A stretch of DNA of 18,157 nucleotides from Firmicutes bacterium UBA5449 (GTDB lineage: Bacteria; Bacillota; SHA-98; UBA4971). The position numbers and the translations under genes were made by a program. Below the pieces are notes generated by a model, which searched no databases, had not been told where the DNA came from, and saw only the letters and a program-made list of their open reading frames with translations. The stretch lies in the NCBI GenBank assembly GCA_002424305.1, contig DIQZ01000086.1:1-18157 (forward strand), read 5' to 3'. The first letter of the stretch is position 1; each line of letters begins with the position of its first letter. Shown in pieces: positions 1-7,332 of the stretch.

Positions 1-1
1 T

Positions 2-1516
2 GCAATGGATGGAGCCAGTAAGTTCGTGAGAGGAGACGCTATTGCCGGAGTAGTAATTACGCTTGTTAATATTCTAGGTGGCATTGTCATTGGTGTAGTG
101 CAACTCAACCTTCCTCTGTTAGAGGCGCTTCAAAGGTATGCGCTACTGACTGTAGGGGACGGGTTGGTATCGCAGATACCTGCTCTCTTAATTTCTACGG
201 CAACCGGTATCATTGTGACTCGTGCTGCTGCACAATCCAGCTTTGGACAGGAAGTCATTGGCCAGCTCTTAGCTCAACCGAGAGCTCTGGCAATTGCTAC
301 AGGGTTACTTGTTGCATTCGGGTTGGTGCCGGGTCTTCCCAAAATACCGTTTTTCGTTCTTGCTGCACTAAGCGGAGTGCTTACGTATGTCGTAAACAGC
401 CATAAAGAAGCTGAAATAAGGGCAGACGAGGAATTAAAGGAACGGGTGCCTGTATCAACACAACCTGAGAGTGTAATGCCGTTACTTGCAGTAGATCCAC
501 TTGAGCTCGAAATAGGCTATGGGCTGCTTTCTTTCGCTGACGAGAACTATGATGACGGAGGATTGCTCAGAAGGGTCACAATGGTCAGGCGTCAGATAGC
601 CCTTGAACTCGGCCTTGTCCTTCCGCACGTTCGTATTCGTGATAACATTCAACTCACGCCTACGGCCTATTCCATTAAGATCCGCGGGATGGAGATAGCG
701 CGAGGAGAAATCATGGTAGGACATTACCTTGCTATGGATCCCGGTATTGTTACGCAACCTGTGCCTGGTATTGAGACTACTGAACCTGCTTTTGGACTGC
801 CTGCCTTGTGGATAGCTGAGACAGAAAAAGAAAGGGCGGAAATTGCCGGATATACAGTGGTCGATCCGGTTTCAGTTGTTGTGACTCATCTTACAGAAGT
901 AATTCGACGCCATGCAGCTGAGCTCCTCGGGAGACAGGACACTGCAAATCTCATTGAAAATGTGAGGAAGAAAGAACCCGCTGTCGTAGATGAATTGATT
1001 CCGAATTTGATGACCATAGGGGAAGTGCAAAGGGTGTTACAAAACCTGCTTCGTGAGGGAGTATCCATTCGAAATATATCCTTGATTCTTGAAGCGTTAG
1101 GAGACTATGCCGGGAAGACACGAGATCCTGAGATGTTGACTGAATATGCCAGAGCCTCTCTTGCCCGAGTGATATCAAGGCAGTACAGAAACCCTAACGG
1201 CGAAATAGTTGTAGCTACAGTGGATCCAGGGATAGAAGAGAGAATCATACAGCTAATTGAAGAGTCACGCGATACAGGGATATCCGGGTCAGATTTTGAT
1301 TTCTCTCAGGCAGTTGTAAGTGGAGTGGCGGGTATGGCTAAGAAGATGGCGATGGATGGATATCAACCAATAATACTGACTCGTCCGGGAGTAAGGTTTT
1401 ATCTTAAGAGAACGATCGAACGGGTTTTACCTAATGTTGTAGTGCTTTCTTATAGTGAGATAACTGACGATGAGAAGGTTCGGTCAGTTGGGATGGTGAG
1501 TCTAAGTGAGAATTAA
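2..1516 (+). CDS. flhA: Flagellar biosynthesis protein FlhA, 3' part (5' end outside window)
   Basis: FlhA forms the export gate of the flagellar type III secretion apparatus in the inner membrane and docks chaperone-substrate complexes through its cytoplasmic domain. The reading frame is open to the window edge (codon GCA at 2-4 gives A before MDGASKFVRGDAIAG, a highly conserved internal FlhA block), so the gene is cut by the window and the ATG at 5 is not its start. About 504 residues are visible of a family length near 680-700. The first ~130 residues contain several hydrophobic membrane segments, including GLVSQIPALLISTATG and a pair around the VPGLPKIPFF turn. A charged linker follows, then the cytoplasmic domain ending in RPGVRFYLKRTIERVLPNV and VVLSYSEI, typical of the FlhA C-terminus. 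It overlaps flhF by 11 bases, consistent with a flagellar operon and translational coupling. Identification is near certain. Confidence 0.97.
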   Translation, partial: AMDGASKFVRGDAIAGVVITLVNILGGIVIGVVQLNLPLLEALQRYALLTVGDGLVSQIPALLISTATGIIVTRAAAQSSFGQEVIGQLLAQPRALAIATGLLVAFGLVPGLPKIPFFVLAALSGVLTYVVNSHKEAEIRADEELKERVPVSTQPESVMPLLAVDPLELEIGYGLLSFADENYDDGGLLRRVTMVRRQIALELGLVLPHVRIRDNIQLTPTAYSIKIRGMEIARGEIMVGHYLAMDPGIVTQPVPGIETTEPAFGLPALWIAETEKERAEIAGYTVVDPVSVVVTHLTEVIRRHAAELLGRQDTANLIENVRKKEPAVVDELIPNLMTIGEVQRVLQNLLREGVSIRNISLILEALGDYAGKTRDPEMLTEYARASLARVISRQYRNPNGEIVVATVDPGIEERIIQLIEESRDTGISGSDFDFSQAVVSGVAGMAKKMAMDGYQPIILTRPGVRFYLKRTIERVLPNVVVLSYSEITDDEKVRSVGMVSLSEN

Positions 1517-2696
1517 GAGGTACACTGCGCGGACAATACACGAAGCGTTGGATGCGGTAAGACGGGATTTAGGATCTGACGCAGTAATACTACATACTCG
1601 AAAGATGCCTACGACATGGCTTAGGAAGCTCCTAAGATGGGAGAAGTTTGAAGTGATTGCAGCGATTGACGCCAATATCCGAAACCAAGCCGCAAGTAGT
1701 ATGAAGGCGTTAATGCCTCAGCCATATGGGTTGGATGAAGCAAGACCAGGCGCACTTGAGAAGTCGCTCTACCCCGGCAAGATCTTTCCTGATGAGTCAG
1801 AAGCCCTGGCTCAAGTAAGGCGAAATGGGAATCACCCCAAAAAAGAGGCTATGGTAGGTCGTTCAGCTCCGGGCACTCACTTCATAAAGATACATGAGCA
1901 TTTCCTTGACTCTGACATGGATCCGGAACTGGCTGACACGCTTATTCGGAACTCCAGAATGAAATGGCGAGAAGCTCAACTTACAGGTAAGACAGCATAT
2001 GAACTAATATTTCAGCAGTTGACTACTATGTTTCCAGCTACTAATGGTATCACATTGACTCCAGGTAGCAGAAGAGTTGTGGCGCTTGTAGGACCTACAG
2101 GCGTAGGGAAAACCACCACTCTTGCAAAAATCGGGGCGTTGTTTTCCATTTTCGGGCAGAAGAAGGTGGCTTTTATTACGGCAGACACATATCGAGTTGC
2201 AGCCATGGAGCAACTTCGCACCTATGCTGAGATAATCGATGTGCCTCTTGAAGTCGCTTACACACCTCAAGATATGCGTAATGCCCTCCAAAGACATACT
2301 GATGTTGATTTAGTATTAATAGATACCGCCGGCAGGAACCCAAGAAGCGACATGTCTATGGCCGAACTCAGAGCGTTTCTCGATGCAGCGGAGCCTGACG
2401 AAACTCATCTTGTCATAAGCATTAACACGAGGACTTGCGATCTCCTTGACATCGTGGATAGGTTCACTCTATGCGGAGTGAATCGGATAATCTTCTCCAA
2501 ACTTGATGAAACGACCAGGCTTGCACCAATGTTAACAATAGTAAATTCGCATAATATGCCTATTTCATACGTGACATACGGCCAGAGTGTTCCTCAGGAT
2601 ATAAGGGCCGCTGAACCGACTTATCTTGCCAGGTGTTTGCTGGATATCAAGGATGTATGCCCAACTGTAACCGATGACCGGAACTACAATCCGTGA
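1506..2696 (+). CDS. flhF: Flagellar biosynthesis regulator FlhF (SRP-type GTPase)
   Basis: FlhF is an SRP/FtsY-family GTPase that marks the site of flagellar assembly at the membrane. The 396-residue protein begins MRIKRYTARTIHEALDAVRR, the standard FlhF B-domain start, followed by GSDAVILHTRK. A variable linker leads into an NG GTPase domain from about residue 155. The P-loop GPTGVGKTTT is at 196-205, DTAGR (G3) at 273-277 and SKLD (G4 equivalent) at 331-334. The GTG start at 1506 lies within the 3' end of flhA, giving an 11-base overlap. Length is slightly above the B. subtilis protein, the extra residues lying in the B-N linker. The partner gene flhG is directly downstream. Confidence 0.96.
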   Translation: MRIKRYTARTIHEALDAVRRDLGSDAVILHTRKMPTTWLRKLLRWEKFEVIAAIDANIRNQAASSMKALMPQPYGLDEARPGALEKSLYPGKIFPDESEALAQVRRNGNHPKKEAMVGRSAPGTHFIKIHEHFLDSDMDPELADTLIRNSRMKWREAQLTGKTAYELIFQQLTTMFPATNGITLTPGSRRVVALVGPTGVGKTTTLAKIGALFSIFGQKKVAFITADTYRVAAMEQLRTYAEIIDVPLEVAYTPQDMRNALQRHTDVDLVLIDTAGRNPRSDMSMAELRAFLDAAEPDETHLVISINTRTCDLLDIVDRFTLCGVNRIIFSKLDETTRLAPMLTIVNSHNMPISYVTYGQSVPQDIRAAEPTYLARCLLDIKDVCPTVTDDRNYNP

Positions 2697-2712
2697 GTAG
2701 GTGGATAACGAT

Positions 2713-3639
2713 ATGATTGATCAAGCGCAATCTCTTCGGAAGGTAGTAGAAGACTATGGCAGACAGCATTCGTACATGACGGATGAATTGCCTGTTAGGC
2801 CTCAGCGTGTTATTGCTGTTACCAGCGGTAAGGGAGGTGTAGGCAAGTCAAACCTGGTTATTAACATGTCAATAGCGTTGGCATCCGGTGGTACGCGGGT
2901 TCTGATAGTTGATGCTGACCTTGGTCTTGGCAATATTGACTTGTTATTAGGTATCACTGCTCGATATACTCTTGAGCACGTAGCCACCGGGGAAGTAAGC
3001 CTGCAAGATATACAAGTCACCGGGCCGGGGGGGATCAGAATAATCCCCGGCGGGTCAGGAGCCCAATGCCTACTCCGTGCATCAGAAGAAGAGAGAATTG
3101 CTTTGATGGAGAGTTTGGAGACCCTTCAATACCAAACCGATTTTATCATTATAGATACAGGCGCAGGGCTCTCTCCAAATGTTCTGGCGTTTCTCACATC
3201 TGTTCAAGAGATAATTGTCGTTACAACTCCTGAACCGACTGCAGTTGCAGATGCTTATGCCACAGTGAAGATGATCGCTTATGAGAACCCCGGAGCATCC
3301 ATAATGCTGGTAGTTAACATGGCTAAGGATCGAAAGAACGCAGGAGATATCGCGGAGAACATATCAATCGTTGCTAAGAAGTTTCTTGCGATAGACACGA
3401 GTTTCTTAGGATTTGTGCCCAGAGACCCCATGGTAGTGAAAGCCGTCACTTCGCAACAGCCGTTCCTGCTGGCCTACCCCTACAGTAATGCGTCGAAAGC
3501 CATCATTAGAGTGGCTGAGAAGCTTGCCGGTTGCGATCAACAAGCGAGCAGTGATACGAGGGGGCTGGCAGGGCTATTTGCGAGGATTTTTCATCGTGCA
3601 AAGCATGAACTTAAGAAGGGCAGCAACGAAATAGGATAG
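2713..3639 (+). CDS. flhG: Flagellum number regulator FlhG (MinD/ParA-type ATPase)
   Basis: FlhG (YlxH/FleN) is a MinD-like ATPase that controls flagellar number and stimulates FlhF GTPase. With the ATG at 2713 the protein has 308 residues. The deviant Walker A GKGGVGKS is at 39-46 and DADLGLGNID starts at 67. The N-terminus reads MIDQAQSLRKVV, matching the DQAxxLR motif known in Gram-positive FlhG to activate FlhF. The C-terminal stretch GLAGLFARIFHRAK looks amphipathic and may be the membrane-targeting helix (inference). The frame is open from a GTG at 2701, but AGGTGG at 2699-2704 lies 8 bases before the ATG, so I prefer 2713. It follows flhF by a few bases. Confidence 0.95.
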   Translation: MIDQAQSLRKVVEDYGRQHSYMTDELPVRPQRVIAVTSGKGGVGKSNLVINMSIALASGGTRVLIVDADLGLGNIDLLLGITARYTLEHVATGEVSLQDIQVTGPGGIRIIPGGSGAQCLLRASEEERIALMESLETLQYQTDFIIIDTGAGLSPNVLAFLTSVQEIIVVTTPEPTAVADAYATVKMIAYENPGASIMLVVNMAKDRKNAGDIAENISIVAKKFLAIDTSFLGFVPRDPMVVKAVTSQQPFLLAYPYSNASKAIIRVAEKLAGCDQQASSDTRGLAGLFARIFHRAKHELKKGSNEIG

Positions 3640-3647
3640 TGGGGTTT

Positions 3648-4331
3648 ATGAGTGTGCCTTATGTTGTCGAGCGCATCTTTGAGATAAATAGGAGAGTGAC
3701 TGTTGTCATTTTGAAGGGGCATTATGCCGGTAGATACTCCACTCGAATTGAAGATACCGGCGAGAGATTGCTTTTGGCTGCTCCGACCCATAGAGGCGCG
3801 GTCATAAGACTCTCTGAAGGAGAGCCGGTACGTGTAGAGATATTAGCGGAAGATGCGGTGTACGCCTTTGATACATATGTAGACTCTATGGCTTTAGAAC
3901 CTATTCCTGTTATTGGAGTGAGTAAGCCGGAAAATCTTGCCCGGATCCAAAGACGGGAATTTGTGCGGGTTGATCTCAATCTTCCTGTAAAATACAGGCC
4001 GTTGACACTGATTAGGCAAAAACCCCTGGAGTATCAGAGCGCTGATATTGTGAATCTTTCAGGAGGCGGAGCAAGCATTGTGACTTGGCATCCGCTTCAG
4101 GATAAGGGTGTGAAATCAGGTTCCGGGCTGCAACTGGAACTTGAGCTGCCTGATGGGAACAAGGTTGAGGTGAAAGCAGTCATAGTGCGCATATCCGACA
4201 CAAAGACGGAAAAAGGAATACGTCATAAGATTGCGGTAATGTTCACTGAGATAGATGAGAGACAACAGGATGTCATTGTCAGATATGTGTTGGAATGTCA
4301 GTATGAAATGCGTCGTAAGGGGTTGTTATAA
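3648..4331 (+). CDS. YcgR-like flagellar brake protein with PilZ domain
   Basis: This is probably a cyclic-di-GMP receptor that tunes flagellar function. The N-terminal ~95 residues resemble the YcgR N-domain found in Gram-positive homologues (beta-rich, no membrane segment). The C-terminal half is a PilZ domain with both ligand motifs: the RxxxR element in QRREFVRVD (Arg 103 and Arg 107 counted from this start) and NLSGGG starting at residue 136, the D/NxSxxG element. The frame is open from a GTG at 3639 that overlaps the flhG stop codon. The ATG at 3648 has AGGA and a G-rich stretch upstream at more usable distances, so I chose it, but the start is uncertain by three codons. The position between flhG and the sigma factor supports a motility role. 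B. subtilis YpfA/MotI is the nearest functional analogue known to me. Confidence 0.88.
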   Translation: MSVPYVVERIFEINRRVTVVILKGHYAGRYSTRIEDTGERLLLAAPTHRGAVIRLSEGEPVRVEILAEDAVYAFDTYVDSMALEPIPVIGVSKPENLARIQRREFVRVDLNLPVKYRPLTLIRQKPLEYQSADIVNLSGGGASIVTWHPLQDKGVKSGSGLQLELELPDGNKVEVKAVIVRISDTKTEKGIRHKIAVMFTEIDERQQDVIVRYVLECQYEMRRKGLL

Positions 4332-4334
4332 GGC

Positions 4335-5090
4335 ATGGCTTTATCAAGGCTCTGGCAGGATTACACGGCTAGGCGAAAACCCCGCGCGAAGCAAGAGCTA
4401 ATTACCTGTTACCTTCCGCTTGTTGCGACTATTGCAAGTAGGGTTAGCATGAAATGTCCGTCTATAGTTGATTACGGTGACCTTGTCGGGTGGGGGGTCA
4501 TCGGGCTTATTGAGTCCATAGACAGATTTGATCCCGGTAAGGGTGTAAAGTTTGAGATTTTTGCAAAGTCGAGAGTAAAGGGTGCCATGATAGACGGTCT
4601 TCGGGAGATGGATTGGGTGACTCGGCCAACGCGTGAAAAAGCAAAACAAGTGGAGCACGCATATAGCATTCTGGAAAGGAAGTTGGGTAGGGCGGCTACT
4701 GATCAGGAAGTCGCTTGTGAGCTGGGGATAAGTCTTAGTAAGTTTCACAGGATCTTAATAGACATATCCAGAGGGACGGTTCTTTCTCTTGACGAGATGA
4801 TTCAAGTGAGTCCTAAAGGGGACACGATTACCCTGCTTGATGCTGTTCCTGATCCTGAGAGCGAGGACCCTTATCTCCAATACGAGGCAGAGGAGATGAG
4901 AGTACAACTTGCAGAGGCGATAGATGGACTTCCTGAGAGAGAGAAACTAGTTATTACTCTTCACTATTACCACAATTTGATGATTAAAGAAATCGCAGAT
5001 CTGCTAGGCGTAACAAATGGCAGGGTATCGCAGCTTCATACTCAGGCAACTCTACGGCTCCGAGCACGTCTTTCACGCACTGATGATTGA
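4335..5090 (+). CDS. fliA: Flagellar sigma factor, sigma-28 family (FliA/SigD)
   Basis: This sigma factor directs RNA polymerase to late flagellar and motility genes. The 251 residues fit the family. Region 2 is clear: the segment DLVGWGVIGLIESIDRFDP is followed by FEIFAKSRVKGAMIDGLR and then DWVTRPTR at the start of region 3. Region 4 near the C-terminus has LPEREKLVITLHYYHNLMIK followed by EIADLLGVTNGRVSQLHTQA, the helix-turn-helix contacting the -35 element. The start ATG is 3 bases past the PilZ gene stop; AAGGGG lies about 12 bases upstream, a somewhat long spacing. Gene order (flhA-flhF-flhG...sigma) agrees with sigD in the B. subtilis fla/che operon. An anti-sigma factor gene (flgM) is not in the window. 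Confidence 0.95.
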   Translation: MALSRLWQDYTARRKPRAKQELITCYLPLVATIASRVSMKCPSIVDYGDLVGWGVIGLIESIDRFDPGKGVKFEIFAKSRVKGAMIDGLREMDWVTRPTREKAKQVEHAYSILERKLGRAATDQEVACELGISLSKFHRILIDISRGTVLSLDEMIQVSPKGDTITLLDAVPDPESEDPYLQYEAEEMRVQLAEAIDGLPEREKLVITLHYYHNLMIKEIADLLGVTNGRVSQLHTQATLRLRARLSRTDD

Positions 5091-5107
5091 GTATGGGAGG
5101 CGAAGGA

Positions 5108-5467
5108 ATGTCCATGCGATCAATAGATGTTCAGCATGTCGTTGCAAGAAGCAAGGAGATCGAAGGAATCCAGAGGGCACAGAACCGAGTAGCTACTACC
5201 GGTCAACAAGCGTTTGAGGCAGAGCTTTCGAAGCAAGCAGAAGAAAAGTCGCATCAAGTTCAGTCCTCCCCGGAAACACAGCACGAGAAAATTCGCAGTG
5301 ATGATAAAGGACAGGGCGGCAGGGAGAAAGAAGCAGAACCGGAAGCAAAGATGAGCCGGAAGGATGCTAATAGAGATGCTGATAAGGATGCTGAGAGAGG
5401 AGACGCTGTGGATTCTAACAGAGGCTTAGGCGTGCTTCCGGGCCAAATAATTGATGTGGAGGTCTAA
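5108..5467 (+). CDS. Small charged protein of unknown function in flagellar operon
   Basis: The family is not firmly recognised. I recall small proteins beginning M-x-I/M-R-x-I-D-x-Q beside flagellar sigma genes in other Clostridia, but cannot name the family. The 119 residues start MSMRSIDVQHVVARSKEIEG and end LGVLPGQIIDVEV. The middle is highly polar and rich in Lys, Glu, Asp and Gln, with no membrane segment or cysteine, so a disordered or coiled structure is likely. The start is fixed by GGGAGG at 5095-5100, 7 bases before the ATG at 5108. A TTG at 5087 in the same frame overlaps the sigma gene but lacks such a site. A 12-base tandem repeat (GATGCT at 5363, 5375 and 5387) encodes a Lys/Asn/Asp/Ala run. 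It stops 4 bases before the next gene start, indicating co-translation. Confidence 0.75.
   Translation: MSMRSIDVQHVVARSKEIEGIQRAQNRVATTGQQAFEAELSKQAEEKSHQVQSSPETQHEKIRSDDKGQGGREKEAEPEAKMSRKDANRDADKDAERGDAVDSNRGLGVLPGQIIDVEV
5363..5398 (+). repeat. 12-base tandem repeat inside small flagellar-operon gene
   Basis: The hexamer GATGCT occurs at 5363, 5375 and 5387, an exact 12-base period, with similar bases between copies. It encodes a degenerate D-A-N-R / D-A-D-K / D-A-E-R series and keeps the reading frame. Confidence 0.7.
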
Positions 5468-5471
5468 TCTT

Positions 5472-6125
5472 GTGAAAGTGTGGATAATAGTACGAGGTAT
5501 CTTTTTTGGAATAGTTAAACTGGCAGGAGCTCTTGTAATGCTAGGTTTTTCGCTGGGCGTAATAGCAGGTCGTAAGCTGAAAGCCAATTCTCTGGTTTCT
5601 TTAGAAGATGGACAGTCAGCGCCTGGAGACATGACGAAAGACAAGACGAATAATAGGATGAATAACAGGACGAATAATAAGACGAAAAATACGACGATGG
5701 AAATGACTCAGGCTGTGACGAACGATATGACGAAGGCCATAGAGAATGCAGGGGAGCAGGTCATTAAGGATCTTGAGGAGCGTACCATGGTAGCAGTTAG
5801 ATTGCTGGATGAAGCCGAGGAAAAAATTGCCCGCCTGAAAAATATGCTGGGTATCTACGAAGAGCAAGTGTTAGAAGAGCAGGTGTTAGAGGAACAGACA
5901 TCACAGGGCGAGTGTTTTGCAAAGGATGAAAGTGAGCAGGAATTATCTGCTTATCAACCTTCACAGACAGTGATAACTGATGAAAAACCCTCCGCAAAGA
6001 AGCATGCTCTTGTTTTTGAATTAGCAGGTAAAGGACTAAGTGTACAGAAAATCGCCAAGCAGGTCGGGATAGGATGCGGTGAAGTCGAGCTGATCTTGAG
6101 TCTAAATACAAATGAAGGTCAATGA
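5472..6125 (+). CDS. SwrB-like membrane-anchored protein (DUF6115-type C-terminus)
   Basis: With the GTG start at 5472 (GGAGGT at 5458-5463, spacing 8) the protein has 217 residues. Residues ~3-33 form one hydrophobic N-terminal anchor (VWIIVRGIFFGIVKLAGALV onward) ending in GRK. A polar, low-complexity linker follows, then a Glu-rich likely coiled coil (DLEERTMVAVRLLDEAEEKI). The C-terminal ~45 residues (ALVFELAGKGLSVQKIAKQV then GIGCGEVELILSL) form an HTH-like unit seen in proteins encoded just after sigD in Bacillota. In B. subtilis the gene in this place is swrB (ylxL), an anchored activator of flagellar export/hook-basal-body maturation; the same architecture and position suggest a functional counterpart (inference). 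The linker carries a 12-base and a 15-base tandem repeat. An in-frame ATG at 5451 overlaps the previous gene and lacks a ribosome site. Last gene of the motility operon. Confidence 0.72.
   Translation: MKVWIIVRGIFFGIVKLAGALVMLGFSLGVIAGRKLKANSLVSLEDGQSAPGDMTKDKTNNRMNNRTNNKTKNTTMEMTQAVTNDMTKAIENAGEQVIKDLEERTMVAVRLLDEAEEKIARLKNMLGIYEEQVLEEQVLEEQTSQGECFAKDESEQELSAYQPSQTVITDEKPSAKKHALVFELAGKGLSVQKIAKQVGIGCGEVELILSLNTNEGQ
5643..5690 (+). repeat. Four-copy 12-base minisatellite in SwrB-like gene
   Basis: Four consecutive 12-base units start at 5643, 5655, 5667 and 5679: AAGACGAATAAT, AGGATGAATAAC, AGGACGAATAAT and AAGACGAAAAAT. They encode KTNN-RMNN-RTNN-KTKN in the linker after the membrane anchor. 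The 12-base unit preserves frame, so copy number could change without breaking the gene. Confidence 0.9.
5859..5897 (+). repeat. 15-base tandem repeat in SwrB-like gene
   Basis: GAAGAGCAAGTGTTA (5859-5873) is followed by GAAGAGCAGGTGTTA (5874-5888) and a partial third unit GAGGAACAG (5889-5897), encoding E-E-Q-V-L twice and then E-E-Q. Only one base differs between the two full units, so the duplication looks recent. Confidence 0.9.
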
Positions 6126-6128
6126 TTA

Positions 6129-7316
6129 TCAATTCTGAAGTTCGCTTATGAGCGCAGGGACCAATTCTAGGACGTCTCCCACAATGCCATAGTCAGCTAT
6201 GGAGAATATGGGGGCATTAGGATCCTTGTTAATAGCTACGATCATGTCAGATGATGACATCCCTGCTAGATGCTGTACAGCGCCGGATATGCCACAAGCA
6301 ATATAAAGCTTCGGCCGTACAGTCTTGCCCGTTTGTCCCACTTGGTGGGAATATGGTATCCAGCCTGCATCTACCGCGGCTCGCGAGGCGCCTACTGCGC
6401 CCCCCAATAGTTCAGCCAGTTTTTTCAGGAGCGCAAAATTCTCAGGCTTCCCAAGACCTCTACCACCTGATACCACTATGTCTGCTTCTTGAATGTTCAT
6501 CCGCTGTCCGGAAGCCTGGTGAGTTTCCAGGAGCTTGGCGCGGGGAGATAGGATTTCCCGGGAAAGCTTCACAACATCGCCGGTTCGAGTCATATCACAC
6601 ATGGCAGCTTTCATGACTTTTGGGCGTACTGTTGCCATTTGTGGGCGGTTCTTTGGGCAAACAATAGTAGCCATGATATTACCGCCGAACGCAGGTCTGG
6701 TCTGGAGGAGTAGTTTGCTTTCGTTATCAATGGCAAGTCCTGTGCAATCTGCGGTAAGTCCGGTCTTAAGCTTTACGGCTACCCTTGGGGCAAGAGATCT
6801 TCCCACAGTTGTAGCACCCAGAAGGAAAATTGAAGGCCGAAAGTCCATTGCAAGCTCAGCAATTACCTGTGCATAAGGTTCGTCTTGAAAGTGAGCAAGG
6901 GCTGGGTCATCAACTAAGTATACTTTGTCTGCGCCGTACTTTATGAGATCTTCTGCCACATGTTCAATATCATGTCCCAGCAACACAGCGGATAGCTCTT
7001 CGCCTAAGTCTCGCGCTAACTTCTGTCCTTCGCCTAATAGCTCATATGCAACACCTGCAGGTGTCCCATTGCGTTGCTCTACAAAGACCCATACTCCCTC
7101 TGCTTGATTGTCTCCGGCTTCAGGTTCCGTAGAAGACAAGTCTGAGTTTGTGGCCACTATAGCCTCGGAGGGACATTCTGCAGCACAGGCACCACACAAA
7201 ACGCAATTATCCAGGAGATGCGCGATGCCATCCCTGATTTCTATCGCACTGTACGGGCAGGCGGAAACACATGCCTCACAACCCGTGCATTTATGCGAGA
7301 TTATCTTAACTGACAT
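6129..7316 (-). CDS. etfA: Electron transfer flavoprotein alpha subunit with N-terminal 2[4Fe-4S] ferredoxin domain
   Basis: EtfA pairs with EtfB to move electrons between acyl-CoA dehydrogenases and other carriers. The 395-residue protein starts with two ferredoxin motifs: Cys 10, 13, 16, 20 (KCTGCEACVSACP) and Cys 38, 41, 44, 48 (CVLCGACAAECP), each able to bind one [4Fe-4S] cluster. The ETF alpha domain follows from about residue 72. Its C-terminal FAD-binding region has VSGGRGLGKPENF, PYSHQVGQTGKTVRPKLYIA, CGISGAVQHLAGM and INKDPNAPIFSIADYGIVGD. ETF alpha with such a ferredoxin extension is known from anaerobes, for example CarE of Acetobacterium woodii. AGGAGG (complement of 7326-7331) lies 9 bases upstream of the ATG. 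It is third in the acyl-CoA dehydrogenase-etfB-etfA operon and ends 3 bases from the stop of the convergent SwrB-like gene. Confidence 0.95.
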   Translation of the reverse strand: MSVKIISHKCTGCEACVSACPYSAIEIRDGIAHLLDNCVLCGACAAECPSEAIVATNSDLSSTEPEAGDNQAEGVWVFVEQRNGTPAGVAYELLGEGQKLARDLGEELSAVLLGHDIEHVAEDLIKYGADKVYLVDDPALAHFQDEPYAQVIAELAMDFRPSIFLLGATTVGRSLAPRVAVKLKTGLTADCTGLAIDNESKLLLQTRPAFGGNIMATIVCPKNRPQMATVRPKVMKAAMCDMTRTGDVVKLSREILSPRAKLLETHQASGQRMNIQEADIVVSGGRGLGKPENFALLKKLAELLGGAVGASRAAVDAGWIPYSHQVGQTGKTVRPKLYIACGISGAVQHLAGMSSSDMIVAINKDPNAPIFSIADYGIVGDVLELVPALISELQN

Positions 7317-7332
7317 GGGTGGATGCCTCCTG

